In this document: piece after piece, positions 1 through 9,466 of the stretch | Numbering within the stretch: position 1 is the stretch's first letter | How the letters are laid out: each line of letters opens with the position of its first letter | From: an uncultured Xanthomonas sp. | GTDB taxonomy: Bacteria; Pseudomonadota; Gammaproteobacteria; Xanthomonadales; Xanthomonadaceae | NCBI GenBank assembly: GCA_943912265.1 | Contig: CALTTS010000021.1 | Location: 1 to 46,155, forward strand | Direction of reading: 5' to 3' | DNA: 46,155 nt | The notes under the pieces: generated by a model | What the model was told of the DNA's origin: nothing | The model's input: the letters and a program-made list of their open reading frames with translations, nothing else | The model's database searches: none | Program-made: the position numbers and the translations under genes

Positions 1-670
1 CCACCACCGAGGCGCCGTCGAACACCAGCGCGTCCTGGCCGCCGACCACGTTGAGGTAGGCGATGGCCACGCCGGTGGCGCGGGTGCGCTCGGCCAGCAG
101 CGCATCGCGCTGGGCGTGCTTGCCGCGCTCGTAGGGCGAGGCGTTGGGCACCACCACCAGCTCGGCGCCGGCGCGGGCGGTGTCGGCCAGCGGTTCGGGG
201 AACCACAGGTCCTCGCAGACCACCAGCCCGACCGGCACGCCGGCCACGTCGAACACGCACGGGCCGCCATCCGGATCGACGCCGAAATAGCGGCGCTCGT
301 CGAACACCGCGTAGTTGGGCAGCTCGCGCTTGCGGTAGGTGGCCGCGACCGCGCCGTCGCGCAGCACGCTGGCCGCGTTGTAGACCACGCTGCCGGCGCT
401 CTGCGGCCAGCCGACCACCGCGACGATGCCCCGCGCGGCGGCGGCGATGCGCTGCAGCGCGCGTTCGCAGTCGGCCAGGAAGCCCGGGCGCAGCAGCAGG
501 TCCTCCGGCGGATAGCCGCTGACCGCCAGTTCCGGGAACAGCACCAGGTCGGCGCCGTACTCGTCGCGCGCTTCCTCGATGAACGCGACGATGCGCTCGG
601 CGTTCTTCTCCACCGCACCGACCGGGAAATCGAACTGGGCCAGGGCGATGCGGAGCGGCGGACGGGACAT
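1..670 (-). CDS. nadE: Glutamine-dependent NAD+ synthetase, N-terminal (nitrilase) part, cut by window edge
   Basis: The 223 visible codons encode the amidase (nitrilase-superfamily) domain that hydrolyses glutamine and feeds ammonia to the NAD+ synthetase domain, which lies beyond the left edge. The nitrilase triad is visible: Glu in FPELAVSGYPPEDLL, Lys in YRKRELPNYAVFDE and Cys in VVCEDLWFPEP. The PEDLL and NYAVFDERRYF signatures are typical of the two-domain NadE rather than a stand-alone amidase. The protein starts MSRPPLRIALAQ at the ATG at 670. It lies downstream of sucD on the same strand, but a hairpin separates them, so it is probably transcribed independently. The identification is firm; the synthetase domain is inferred. 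Confidence 0.9.
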   Translation of the reverse strand, partial: MSRPPLRIALAQFDFPVGAVEKNAERIVAFIEEARDEYGADLVLFPELAVSGYPPEDLLLRPGFLADCERALQRIAAAARGIVAVVGWPQSAGSVVYNAASVLRDGAVAATYRKRELPNYAVFDERRYFGVDPDGGPCVFDVAGVPVGLVVCEDLWFPEPLADTARAGAELVVVPNASPYERGKHAQRDALLAERTRATGVAIAYLNVVGGQDALVFDGASVV

Positions 671-776
671 GGCAACCTCGCGGCAAGCGTCGGAACGAGG
701 CCCGCATTATTCCAGATGCAGCCTGCGGCCCGGCGGTGCATTGCGCGCGGGTTGCCCGTTGCGCCGGCCGGAAACG

Positions 777-804
777 GCGAAGGCCGCCCGGAGGCGGCCT
801 TCGC
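777..804 (-). terminator. Terminator-like hairpin after sucD
   Basis: A perfect 12-bp inverted repeat (777-788 pairing with 793-804) with a 4-base loop begins 27 bases past the sucD stop. On the minus strand it is followed by CGTTTCC, a short U-rich run. It probably ends the sucCD transcript before nadE. Confidence 0.6.
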
Positions 805-831
805 GCATCGGTCAGGCCTGCGGCCTTGCGA

Positions 832-1707
832 TCACTTCTTCATCAGTTCGGCGATCGCCGCACCAAGGTCGCCCGGCGAGCGGACGGTCTTGACGCCGGC
901 CGCTTCCATCGCGGCGAACTTGCCTTCGGCCGTGCCCTTGCCGCCGGAGGCGATGGCGCCGGCATGGCCCATGCGCTTGCCGGCCGGGGCCGAGGCGCCG
1001 GCGATGAAGCCGACCACCGGCTTCTTGACGTGGGCCTTGATGTACTCGGCACCGGCCTCTTCGGCGTCACCGCCGATCTCGCCGACCATGATGATGCCCT
1101 CGGTCTGCGGGTCGTTGTTGAACAGGGTCAGGCAGTCGACGAAGTTCAGGCCGTTGATCGGGTCGCCGCCGATGCCGATGACCGTGGACTGGCCGAGGCC
1201 GGCGGCGGTGGTCTGCTTGACCGCTTCGTAGGTCAGCGTGCCCGAACGCGAGACGATGCCGATCTTGCCCGGCATGTGGATGTGGCCCGGCATGATGCCG
1301 ATCTTGCACTCGCCGGGGGTGATGATGCCCGGGCAGTTCGGCCCGACCAGCACCACGTCCGGGTGCTCCTTCAGCACGTTCTTCACGCGCAGCATGTCCA
1401 GCACCGGGATGCCTTCGGTGATGGCCACGATCACCTTGATGCCGGCGGCGATGGCTTCCAGGATCGCGTCGGCCGCGAACGGCGGCGGCACGTAGATCAC
1501 CGAAGCGTCGGCACCGGTGGCCTTGACCGCATCGGCGACGGTGTCGAACACCGGCAGCTCGATGTGGGTGGTGCCGCCCTTGCCCGGGGTGACGCCGCCG
1601 ACGACCTGAGTGCCGTATTCCACCATCTGGGTGGCGTGGAAGGTGCCCTGCTGGCCGGTGAAGCCCTGCACGATCACCTTGGTGTTCTTGTTGACCAAAA
1701 CGGACAT
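832..1707 (-). CDS. sucD: Succinyl-CoA synthetase (ADP-forming) alpha subunit
   Basis: This is the alpha subunit of the TCA-cycle enzyme that converts succinyl-CoA to succinate with ATP or GTP formation. The 291-residue product has the expected family length. It starts MSVLVNKNTKVIVQGFTG with the CoA-binding Rossmann domain; the ligase domain follows, including the phospho-His loop GHAGAIASGGKGTAEGK near residues 245-262. I chose the ATG at 1707 because it gives the standard N-terminus. An in-frame upstream ATG at 1782 would add 25 unconserved residues. The gene lies 180 bases downstream of sucC, farther than usual for this pair. Confidence 0.96.
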   Translation of the reverse strand: MSVLVNKNTKVIVQGFTGQQGTFHATQMVEYGTQVVGGVTPGKGGTTHIELPVFDTVADAVKATGADASVIYVPPPFAADAILEAIAAGIKVIVAITEGIPVLDMLRVKNVLKEHPDVVLVGPNCPGIITPGECKIGIMPGHIHMPGKIGIVSRSGTLTYEAVKQTTAAGLGQSTVIGIGGDPINGLNFVDCLTLFNNDPQTEGIIMVGEIGGDAEEAGAEYIKAHVKKPVVGFIAGASAPAGKRMGHAGAIASGGKGTAEGKFAAMEAAGVKTVRSPGDLGAAIAELMKK

Positions 1708-1761
1708 TTTCTGAGTCCTCTGAAATTCTTCGTGTTGTTCGGCTTCGGAGACGTCGGGAGG

Positions 1762-1776
1762 TTGCGCGCCGCGCAA
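1762..1776. promoter_or_regulatory. Perfect 15-base palindrome in the sucC-sucD gap
   Basis: TTGCGCG-C-CGCGCAA has two perfect 7-bp arms around a single central C. It sits about 55 bases upstream of the sucD start inside the 180-base sucC-sucD spacer. It could be an operator, an RNA hairpin or chance in G+C-rich DNA. No known regulator is assigned. Confidence 0.3.
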
Positions 1777-1887
1777 TTCCACGCGCCCGGCTTCCCCATC
1801 CCCGCATCGGCGCTTGGCGTCGATGCAGCCTCCCTTGACGCAAAGGGGCCGGAATGCGGGATCGCAGGCGACTACGCCTCCGACAGG

Positions 1888-3051
<1,164 letters not shown>

Positions 3052-3127
3052 GCGTCACCGTCGTTGTGGAAAACGGGTCCCGCGGGCGACGGGCCGGACT
3101 GGCCAGCCGAGGACGGGCAATGCCTTC

Positions 3128-3157
3128 ATTGTCGCCGATCCCCCCGGTCCGGCGCAA
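3128..3157 (-). promoter_or_regulatory. Candidate sigma-70 promoter of sucC
   Basis: Read on the minus strand: -35 TTGCGC (3152-3157), an 18-base spacer and -10 GACAAT (3128-3133), about 77 bases before the sucC ATG. The same GACAAT -10 appears upstream of pgk, tkt and ridA in this window. Confidence 0.5.
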
Positions 3158-3199
3158 AAGACATCCGTCGCAGTACGCGATCGCCGGGCGGCGCCTGCC

Positions 3200-3205
3200 T
3201 ATACT
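3200..3205 (+). promoter_or_regulatory. Candidate -10 box of pilS
   Basis: TATACT lies 28 bases before the proposed GTG start of pilS. No good -35 is visible 16-18 bases upstream, so this is a partial promoter match only. The ponA -10 candidate has the same hexamer. Confidence 0.4.
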
Positions 3206-3233
3206 GGCCCGGTCCCCGACCGAGAGCCGTCGC

Positions 3234-4853
3234 GTGCAGGACGCTCCTCCGCTGGCCGCATCGCCGCTGATCCGCCACCTGCGCTCGATGCCGGAGCGCG
3301 AGCTGTATTTCTTCGCCCTGTACCGGGTACTCGAGGCCGGGCTGATGGCGGCGCTGTTCTTCAGCCCGCTGACCGGCCTGATCGAGCAGGCGCGCCTGCC
3401 GGCGCTGGGCCAGGCCACGGCGGCCGGCTACCTGGGCTGCGCGCTGGTGCTGCTGGTGGCCGGGCGCGACCAGCGCCGGCTGGTGCCGATGGTGGTGACC
3501 GGCACCGTCATCGACATCCTCGCCGCCAGCCTCGCCAGCCATGCCCTGCCCGCCGTCGGCGCCGGCATCGCCACGATGCTGATGTTCAACGTCGCCGCCG
3601 CCTCGATGCTGCTGCCGCTGCGCGCCGGCCTGGCCATGGCCGCGCTGGCAAGCGCCATGCTCGCGGTCGAATACCTGTGGACCCGCGCGCTCGGCGGCGA
3701 ATCGGCCCGCTCGCTGGCCGAACTGGCGATGTTCGCCACCGCCTACCTGGCCCTGGCCTGGCTGGGCCACGGCGTGGCCCGTCGCGCGCGCAGCAACCAG
3801 GCCCTGGCCGAACGGCGCGGCGCCGAGGTCGCCAACCTGGTCGAGATCAACGAGCTGATCATCCGCCGCATGCGCACCGGCGTGCTGGTGGTGGACGCGG
3901 CCGGGCAGGTCACGCTGGCCAACGAGGCCGCCGGCCAGCTGCTCGGCGACGCCGACACCGCCGCGGCCCCGGCGCTGGCCGCCATCGCCCCCCCGCTGGC
4001 GCAGCGGCTGCAGCGCTGGCGCAACGGCTGGCAGGGCGACGAATCGCCGCTGCAGCTCGCACCGGACCAGCAGGAGGTGCAGCCGCGCTTCGTGCGCCTG
4101 CTGGCCGACAGCGACCTGACCCTGGTGTTCCTCGACGACGTGTCGGTGGTGTCGCGGCGCGCCGAATCGCTGACGCTGGCGACGATGGGCCGCTTCTCGG
4201 CCAGCCTCGCCCACGAGATCCGCAACCCGCTGGCCGCCATCCAGTACGCCGCCCAGCTGCTGGAGGAATCCGACGCCATCGGCGACGCCGACCGGCGCCT
4301 GCTGCAGATCATCACCCAGCAGTGCCAGCGCACCAACGGCATCGTCGAGAGCGTGCTCGGCCTGGCCCGGCGCGAGCGCGCCAAGCCGGAGCTGGTGGAC
4401 CTGCGCGACTACGTGCGGCGCTTCGCCGACGACTACCGGCAGACGCTGGCCGCCGAGATCGGCAGCCTGGACACCGTCCCGCCGCCGCAACCGGTCAACG
4501 CCCAGGTCGATCCGCGCCACCTGCAGCAGGTGCTGACCGCGCTGGTCCACAACGCGCTCAAGTACGGGCACATGCCCGGCGAGCCGGCCCGGGTCCGGCT
4601 GCGCGTGCATGCCCGCGACCGGCTGGCGATGGTCGACGTGCTCGACCGCGGCCCCGGTATCGCGCAGGCCACCGCCGAGCAGCTGTTCCGGCCGTTCTTC
4701 ACCACCTCCGAACACGGCACCGGGCTGGGCCTGTACATCGCCCGCGAGCTGTGCAAGGCCAACCAGGGCCAGGTGGAATACGTCGCCATGCCCGGCGGCG
4801 GCGCCTGTTTCCGGATCAGCTTGCCCGCCCCGCACGCGCTGCTGGCCAGGTGA
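3234..4853 (+). CDS. pilS: Type IV pilus sensor histidine kinase PilS
   Basis: This is the membrane sensor kinase of the PilS-PilR two-component system that controls pilin transcription. The 539-residue product has about six hydrophobic segments (roughly residues 25-175) and a degenerate PAS-like region (about 200-305). The H-box SLAHEIRNPLAA carries the phosphoacceptor His327. The catalytic domain shows NALKYG, DRGPGIA and GTGLGLYIA. I chose the GTG at 3234 because the residues encoded upstream look non-coding and a TATACT box lies at 3200-3205. pilR follows after 43 bases, the usual gene order. Identification rests on domain order and the adjacent pilR. Confidence 0.92.
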   Translation: MQDAPPLAASPLIRHLRSMPERELYFFALYRVLEAGLMAALFFSPLTGLIEQARLPALGQATAAGYLGCALVLLVAGRDQRRLVPMVVTGTVIDILAASLASHALPAVGAGIATMLMFNVAAASMLLPLRAGLAMAALASAMLAVEYLWTRALGGESARSLAELAMFATAYLALAWLGHGVARRARSNQALAERRGAEVANLVEINELIIRRMRTGVLVVDAAGQVTLANEAAGQLLGDADTAAAPALAAIAPPLAQRLQRWRNGWQGDESPLQLAPDQQEVQPRFVRLLADSDLTLVFLDDVSVVSRRAESLTLATMGRFSASLAHEIRNPLAAIQYAAQLLEESDAIGDADRRLLQIITQQCQRTNGIVESVLGLARRERAKPELVDLRDYVRRFADDYRQTLAAEIGSLDTVPPPQPVNAQVDPRHLQQVLTALVHNALKYGHMPGEPARVRLRVHARDRLAMVDVLDRGPGIAQATAEQLFRPFFTTSEHGTGLGLYIARELCKANQGQVEYVAMPGGGACFRISLPAPHALLAR

Positions 4854-4859
4854 GGGCGC

Positions 4860-4889
4860 TTGGCCGCTTCTCGCGGCTTGGGCTATCTT
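4860..4889 (+). promoter_or_regulatory. Candidate leaderless promoter of pilR
   Basis: -35 TTGGCC (4860-4865), an 18-base spacer and -10 TATCTT (4884-4889), with only 7 bases between the -10 and the pilR ATG at 4897. That spacing would place transcription start on or next to the A of the start codon. No ribosome-binding site is visible. This could let pilR be made independently of pilS. Confidence 0.45.
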
Positions 4890-4896
4890 CGCGGCC

Positions 4897-6327
4897 ATGA
4901 ATGGAACCCGCAGCGCCCTGGTCGTCGACGACGAACGCGATATCCGCGAACTGCTGGTGCTCACCCTCGGACGCATGGGCCTGCGCGTGGACACCGCCGC
5001 CAACCTCGCCGAGGCGCGTGCGCAGCTGGCCCACGCGGCCTACGACCTCTGCCTGACCGACATGCGCCTGCCGGATGGTTCGGGCATCGAGCTGGTGGCC
5101 GAAATCACCCGCCGGTACCCGCACACGCCGGTGGCGATGATCACCGCCTTCGGCAGCATCGACCTGGCGGTGGAAGCGCTGAAGGCCGGCGCGTTCGACT
5201 TCGTCAGCAAGCCTGTGGACCTGAACGTGCTGCGCGGCCTGATCCACCATGCGCTGGAACTCAACCGCGGCGAGCGCGCCGGCGGCGCGCCCGTGGCCCG
5301 CATCAAGGACACCGCCGGCCGCCGCCTGATCGGCGATTCGTCGGCGATGTCCACCCTGCGCGCCACCATCGCCAAGGTCGCGCGCAGCCAGGCGCCGATC
5401 TACATCGTCGGCGAATCCGGCACCGGCAAGGAGCTGGTCGCGCGGATGATCCACGAGCAGGGCGCGCGCGCGGCCGGGCCGTTCGTGCCGGTCAACTGCG
5501 GCGCGATCCCGGCCGAGCTGATGGAAAGCGAGTTCTTCGGCCACCGCAAGGGCAGCTTCACCGGTGCCCATGCCGACAAGACCGGCCTGTTCCAGGCCGC
5601 GCATGGCGGCACCCTGTTCCTGGACGAGGTGGCCGAATTGCCGCTGGCCATGCAGGTCAAGCTGTTGCGCGCGATACAGGAAAAGTCCGTGCGTCCGGTC
5701 GGCGCGCAGAGCGAGGTGCCGGTGGACGTGCGCATCCTGTCGGCCACCCACAAGGACCTGGCGGTGCTGGTCGCCGACGGCCGCTTCCGCCACGACCTGT
5801 ACTACCGCATCAACGTCATCGAGCTGCGCGTGCCGCCGCTGCGGCAGCGCCTGGGCGACCTGCCTGCGCTGACCGGGGCGATCCTGTCCCGGCTGGCCGG
5901 CGAGCAGGAGCGCCCGGTCCCCAAGCTGTCCCAGGCCGCGTATTCGGCACTGGCCGCCTACCCGTTCCCCGGCAACGTGCGCGAACTGGAAAACATCCTC
6001 GAACGGGCCATGGCGCTTGCCGAAGGCCACCTGATCGACGTCGAGGATCTGCATCTGTCGAATGTGCCGGCCTCGGTCGGCGTCCCGGTGGAGGCGAATG
6101 CCTCCGTTGCCGAGGCACCACCCGCCGAACCCGCCGCCCAGCCCGGTGCGACGCCGCCCGACCCGGAAGCCGGCGGCGCCCTGCCGTCCTACATCGAGCA
6201 GATGGAACGCCTCGCGATCCAGAAGGCGCTCGACGACAACCGCTGGAACCGCACCAAGGCCGCCGCCCAGCTCGGCATCACCTTCCGCGCCCTGCGCTAC
6301 AAGCTGAAAAAACTGGGCATGGACTGA
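4897..6327 (+). CDS. pilR: Sigma-54-dependent response regulator PilR
   Basis: This transcription activator of pilin genes with RNA polymerase sigma-54 is phosphorylated by PilS. The 476-residue product has three parts. The receiver domain carries acidic pocket DD at 11-12, phosphoacceptor Asp55 and Lys105. The AAA+ domain has Walker A GESGTGKE at 172-179, the sigma-54 contact loop GSFTGA at 219-224 and Walker B TLFLDEV at 239-245. A Fis-type HTH ends the protein (WNRTKAAAQLGITFRALRYK). From memory, GSFTGA rather than GAFTGA is normal for PilR. The target pilA is not in this window. Confidence 0.95.
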   Translation: MNGTRSALVVDDERDIRELLVLTLGRMGLRVDTAANLAEARAQLAHAAYDLCLTDMRLPDGSGIELVAEITRRYPHTPVAMITAFGSIDLAVEALKAGAFDFVSKPVDLNVLRGLIHHALELNRGERAGGAPVARIKDTAGRRLIGDSSAMSTLRATIAKVARSQAPIYIVGESGTGKELVARMIHEQGARAAGPFVPVNCGAIPAELMESEFFGHRKGSFTGAHADKTGLFQAAHGGTLFLDEVAELPLAMQVKLLRAIQEKSVRPVGAQSEVPVDVRILSATHKDLAVLVADGRFRHDLYYRINVIELRVPPLRQRLGDLPALTGAILSRLAGEQERPVPKLSQAAYSALAAYPFPGNVRELENILERAMALAEGHLIDVEDLHLSNVPASVGVPVEANASVAEAPPAEPAAQPGATPPDPEAGGALPSYIEQMERLAIQKALDDNRWNRTKAAAQLGITFRALRYKLKKLGMD

Positions 6328-6329
6328 CT

Positions 6330-6354
6330 GGAGCGGGGCACGCCGCCCCGCTCC
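6330..6354. terminator. Hairpin between convergent pilR and pyk
   Basis: A perfect 10-bp inverted repeat (6330-6339 with 6345-6354) and a 5-base loop lie 2 bases after the pilR stop, in the 61-base gap between convergent pilR and pyk. Neither side has a clear T-tract. It may act as a bidirectional terminator. Confidence 0.45.
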
Positions 6355-6388
6355 GCCGGCACCGCCTGATGGGGCACCGGCACTTCGT

Positions 6389-7858
6389 TCAATCCTGCAA
6401 GGCGCCCAGCCCGGTCGCCCGGCCTTCCTCGTCCACTTCCAGCAGGCGCAGCGTGTTGGTGGCGCCGTGCTGTTCCATGTGTTCGCCACTGGTGAACACC
6501 ACGCGGTCGCCCGACTTCAGGTAACCGGCTTCCACCAGCGTGCGGATGCTGCCGCGCGCGGCTTCGCGCGGGGTCTGGCCGCGGCTGTCGTAGCCGATCG
6601 GGATCACGTCGCGCATCATCGCCATGCGCCGGCGCGCGCCGGCGTCGCGGGCGAAGGCGTAGATCGGCGCGCGCGAGCGGAACCGCGACAGATAGCGCGG
6701 CGTGCCGCCGGATTCGGTCATCGCCACGATGGCACTGATGCCGATGTGTTCGGTAAGGAACATGGCCGCCATCGCGATGGCCTGATCCGCGCGGTCGAGC
6801 CCGCGGGGAGCCGCTTCGAAGTCGGTATCGGCCTCGAACTGGCGTTCGGCGCCGAGGCAGATGCGCGCCATCGCCTCCACTGACTTGACCGGCCAGGCGC
6901 CGGCCGCGGTTTCGGCCGACAGCATCACCGCGTCGGTGCCGTCGATCACCGCATTGGCCACGTCCAGCACTTCGGCGCGGGTGGGCATCGGGCTTTCCAC
7001 CATCGACTGCAGCATCTGGGTGGCGGTGATGACCACCCGCCGCCGCGCCAGCGACTCGCGGATGATCTTCTTCTGCAGGCCGGGCAGTTCGGCATCGCCG
7101 ATCTCCACCCCGAGGTCGCCGCGCGCGACCATCACCACGTCGCTGGCGGCGACGATCGCGGCCAGGTTGGCGATGGCCTCGGCGCGCTCGATCTTGGACA
7201 CCAGCGCGGCCTCGCTGCCGTGCGCGCGGGCGACCCGGCGCGCCTCCTCCATGTCCTCGGCGTTGCGGCAGAACGAGACCGCGATGAAGTCGGCGCCGAA
7301 CCCGGCGGCGACCCCGATCAGGTAGCGGTCGTGGTCGGTGAGCGCGCCCAGCGACAGCCCGCCGCCCTGCTTGTTCAGGCCCTTGCGGTCGGACAGCACG
7401 CCGTCGGTCAGCACCTCGGTGACGATGCGCTCGCCCTGCACCTCGGCCACGCGCAACTGCACCATGCCGTCGTCCAGCAGCAGCACGTCGCCGGCCGCCA
7501 CGTCGCCGGGCAGCCCGAGGTAGCTGACGCCCACCTGGGACGCATCGCCGGGCGGCGGGTTTTCGCTGGCCACCAGGTCGAAGCGGTCACCGGCCTTCAA
7601 GGCCACCTTGCCGGCGGCGAAGCGCTCGATGCGGATCTTCGGCCCCGGCAGGTCGGCGAGGATGCCGACCTCGGTGCCGAGCCGCGCGGCCGCCTCGCGC
7701 ACCGCGGCGGCGCGGGCCACCTGCCCGGCCGGGTCGCCGTGCGAGAAGTTCAGCCGCACCACGTTGACGCCCGCCCGCAGCAGCGCATCGAGCACGCCCG
7801 GCGCGTCGGTGGCCGGCCCCAGCGTGGCCAGAATCTTGGTCCTGCGCAATTCGCTCAT
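6389..7858 (-). CDS. pyk: Pyruvate kinase
   Basis: Catalyses phosphoenolpyruvate + ADP to pyruvate + ATP, the last step of glycolysis. The 489-residue product has family motifs RLNFSHGDP near the N-terminus, VARGDLGVEIG (active-site loop) and ATQMLQSMVESPMPTRAEV, followed by the C-terminal allosteric-type domain. The start MSELRRTKILATLGP at 7858 is preceded by a strong GGGAGGAACG ribosome-binding site; 28 extra in-frame codons upstream are not needed. pgk, gapA and tkt follow on the same strand further right, with unrelated genes between them. Confidence 0.96.
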   Translation of the reverse strand: MSELRRTKILATLGPATDAPGVLDALLRAGVNVVRLNFSHGDPAGQVARAAAVREAAARLGTEVGILADLPGPKIRIERFAAGKVALKAGDRFDLVASENPPPGDASQVGVSYLGLPGDVAAGDVLLLDDGMVQLRVAEVQGERIVTEVLTDGVLSDRKGLNKQGGGLSLGALTDHDRYLIGVAAGFGADFIAVSFCRNAEDMEEARRVARAHGSEAALVSKIERAEAIANLAAIVAASDVVMVARGDLGVEIGDAELPGLQKKIIRESLARRRVVITATQMLQSMVESPMPTRAEVLDVANAVIDGTDAVMLSAETAAGAWPVKSVEAMARICLGAERQFEADTDFEAAPRGLDRADQAIAMAAMFLTEHIGISAIVAMTESGGTPRYLSRFRSRAPIYAFARDAGARRRMAMMRDVIPIGYDSRGQTPREAARGSIRTLVEAGYLKSGDRVVFTSGEHMEQHGATNTLRLLEVDEEGRATGLGALQD

Positions 7859-8069
7859 CGTTCCTCCCTGCTCCTGACATCTCGGGGTGGGCCGCTCCGC
7901 CGCGGCCCGCGTCGCCCGGCCCGGCGCGACGCGCGTTTGCAACGATTCGTCCCGGCCGTGCCGTCGAAGCCGGCCGGCACGCGGTCCACACTAGGCCGCA
8001 CAGATTACAGGCAACGGCCGGCGCGATCGCAGGCCGCCGCCCCCTTCCATCGCAACCACGGGTGATCCC

Positions 8070-8669
8070 ATGAGCAATGCCTTCATCGAAGCGTCCCGCA
8101 AGCGCCGCACCCAGTACGTGCTGGGCAGGAACCTGCCGCTGTCGCAGGCCGACACCACTGCCCTGATCGAGGAGGCCATCAAGCTGGCGCCGTCCTCGTT
8201 CAACTCGCAGAGTTCGCGCGCGGTGATCCTGTTCGGCGCCGAAAGCGTGAAGTTCTGGAACCTCACCAAGGAGATCCTCCGCAAGATCGTGCCGGCCGAG
8301 GCCTTCGGCAGCACCGAGAAGAAGATCGACGGCTTCGCCGCCGGCGCCGGCACCGTGCTGTTCTACGAGGACCAGGACGTGATCAAGGGCCTGCAGGAGC
8401 AGTTCGCGCTGTATGCCGACAATTTCCCGGTGTGGTCCGAGCACAGCACCGGCATCGCCCAGTTCTCGGTGTGGACCGCGCTGGCCAACGCCGGCATCGG
8501 CGCCAGCCTGCAGCACTACAACCCGCTGGTGGACGAGGCCGCGGCGAAGGAATGGAACGTGCCGGCCAGCTGGAAGCTGCGCGCGCAGATGCCGTTCGGC
8601 TCGAACGAAGCGCCGTTCGGCGAAAAGACCTTCATCGACGACGCCGAGCGCTTCCGCGTGTTCGGCTGA
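8070..8669 (+). CDS. Nitroreductase-family oxidoreductase
   Basis: This 199-residue protein of the FMN-dependent nitroreductase fold begins MSNAFIEASRKRRTQYVLGR. It contains the family-typical segments EEAIKLAPSSFNSQSSRAVIL (the FMN-binding N-terminal region) and GIAQFSVWTALANAGIGASL in the second half. It resembles the small group that includes yeast Frm2/Hbn1 and bacterial homologues. The substrate is unknown; reduction of nitro compounds or quinones with NAD(P)H is the family activity. The ATG is preceded by GGGTGAT. It is divergent from pyk and converges on the phosphatase gene, so it is probably monocistronic. Confidence 0.85.
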   Translation: MSNAFIEASRKRRTQYVLGRNLPLSQADTTALIEEAIKLAPSSFNSQSSRAVILFGAESVKFWNLTKEILRKIVPAEAFGSTEKKIDGFAAGAGTVLFYEDQDVIKGLQEQFALYADNFPVWSEHSTGIAQFSVWTALANAGIGASLQHYNPLVDEAAAKEWNVPASWKLRAQMPFGSNEAPFGEKTFIDDAERFRVFG

Positions 8670-8704
8670 TCGCCGATCACCGGCGCAAATCGCCGTCGAA
8701 TCGG

Positions 8705-8732
8705 GGACACGCCGCCTGCGGGCGGCGTGTCC
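8705..8732. terminator. Hairpin between the nitroreductase and HAD phosphatase genes
   Basis: A perfect 12-bp stem (8705-8716 with 8721-8732) closed by TGCG sits in the middle of the 143-base gap between these convergent genes. On the plus strand it is followed by ATTTGC. It is likely a bidirectional terminator without a strong U-tract. Confidence 0.55.
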
Positions 8733-8812
8733 ATTTGCGGGGGTGTCGTGCAGCGCGGTCCGTTCCGGCCTTGGCCGGCGCGCTCGCCCATCGTGGCCGC
8801 CGTGCCGCTCGC

Positions 8813-9466
8813 TCAGCCCGCCGGCAACGCGGCCACCGCCGCGGGCAGCTCCGCGGGAGCGCGGACCAGCCCGGTCGCGCCGGCCAGGCGCAGTTCGGCC
8901 GCGTCGCCGAAGCCCCACAGCACGCCGAGGCTGCGCAGGCCGCGGGCACGCGCGCCCTCGATGTCCATGCGCCGGTCGCCGATCATCAGCGCGGACCCGG
9001 CGGCCAAGCCGCCGCGCCGCATCGCTTCGGCGATCAGGTCGGCCTTGTAGCGCAGGCTGCCGTCCTCGCTGGTGCCGGTCACGTCGGCGAAACACGCGCC
9101 GAACGGCAGTTCGGCGAGGATGCGCCGGGCGAAACGCTCGGTCTTGGACGTGGCCACGGCCAGCCGGTGCCCACGCGCGTGCAGTTCGCGCACCGCCGCC
9201 TCGATGCCGGGATAGACGCGGAACCTGCGCCAGCCGCTCGCGTCGTAATGGCGCTTGTATGCGCCGACCGCCTGCCGGGCCAGCGCATCGTCGCCCAGCA
9301 GGGCCCGGAACGTGTCCAGCAGCGGCGGCCCGATCAGCGGGACCGCCTCGTCCCGCGTCATCGCCGGCCGCCCCATCGCCCGCAGCGCGTGCTGCAGGCT
9401 GTCGACGATGCCGTCTTCCGAATCGACCAGCGTGCCGTCCAGGTCGAACAGCAGCGCGGTCGTCAC
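8813..9466 (-). CDS. HAD-family phosphatase, phosphoglycolate phosphatase-like
   Basis: This 217-residue haloacid-dehalogenase hydrolase has the nucleophile motif LLFDLDGTLVDS (Asp8, Asp10), motif II at VATSKTERFA, and motif IV GDRRMDIEGARARG. The cap region (about residues 18-85) is helical, as in Gph/PGP enzymes. It starts with GTG at 9466 and overlaps the pgk stop by 4 bases (GTGA), so translation is probably coupled to pgk. The neighbour suggests a role in carbon metabolism or metabolite repair, such as phosphoglycolate removal. The exact substrate cannot be read from the sequence. Confidence 0.85.
   Translation of the reverse strand: MTTALLFDLDGTLVDSEDGIVDSLQHALRAMGRPAMTRDEAVPLIGPPLLDTFRALLGDDALARQAVGAYKRHYDASGWRRFRVYPGIEAAVRELHARGHRLAVATSKTERFARRILAELPFGACFADVTGTSEDGSLRYKADLIAEAMRRGGLAAGSALMIGDRRMDIEGARARGLRSLGVLWGFGDAAELRLAGATGLVRAPAELPAAVAALPAG

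Noticed and set aside
8705..8732. Hairpins at 777, 6330, 8705, 19807, 30542 and 38851 as dispersed repeats (REP elements)
   Set aside because: Their stems differ in sequence and all lie just after stop codons, so terminators are the simpler explanation.
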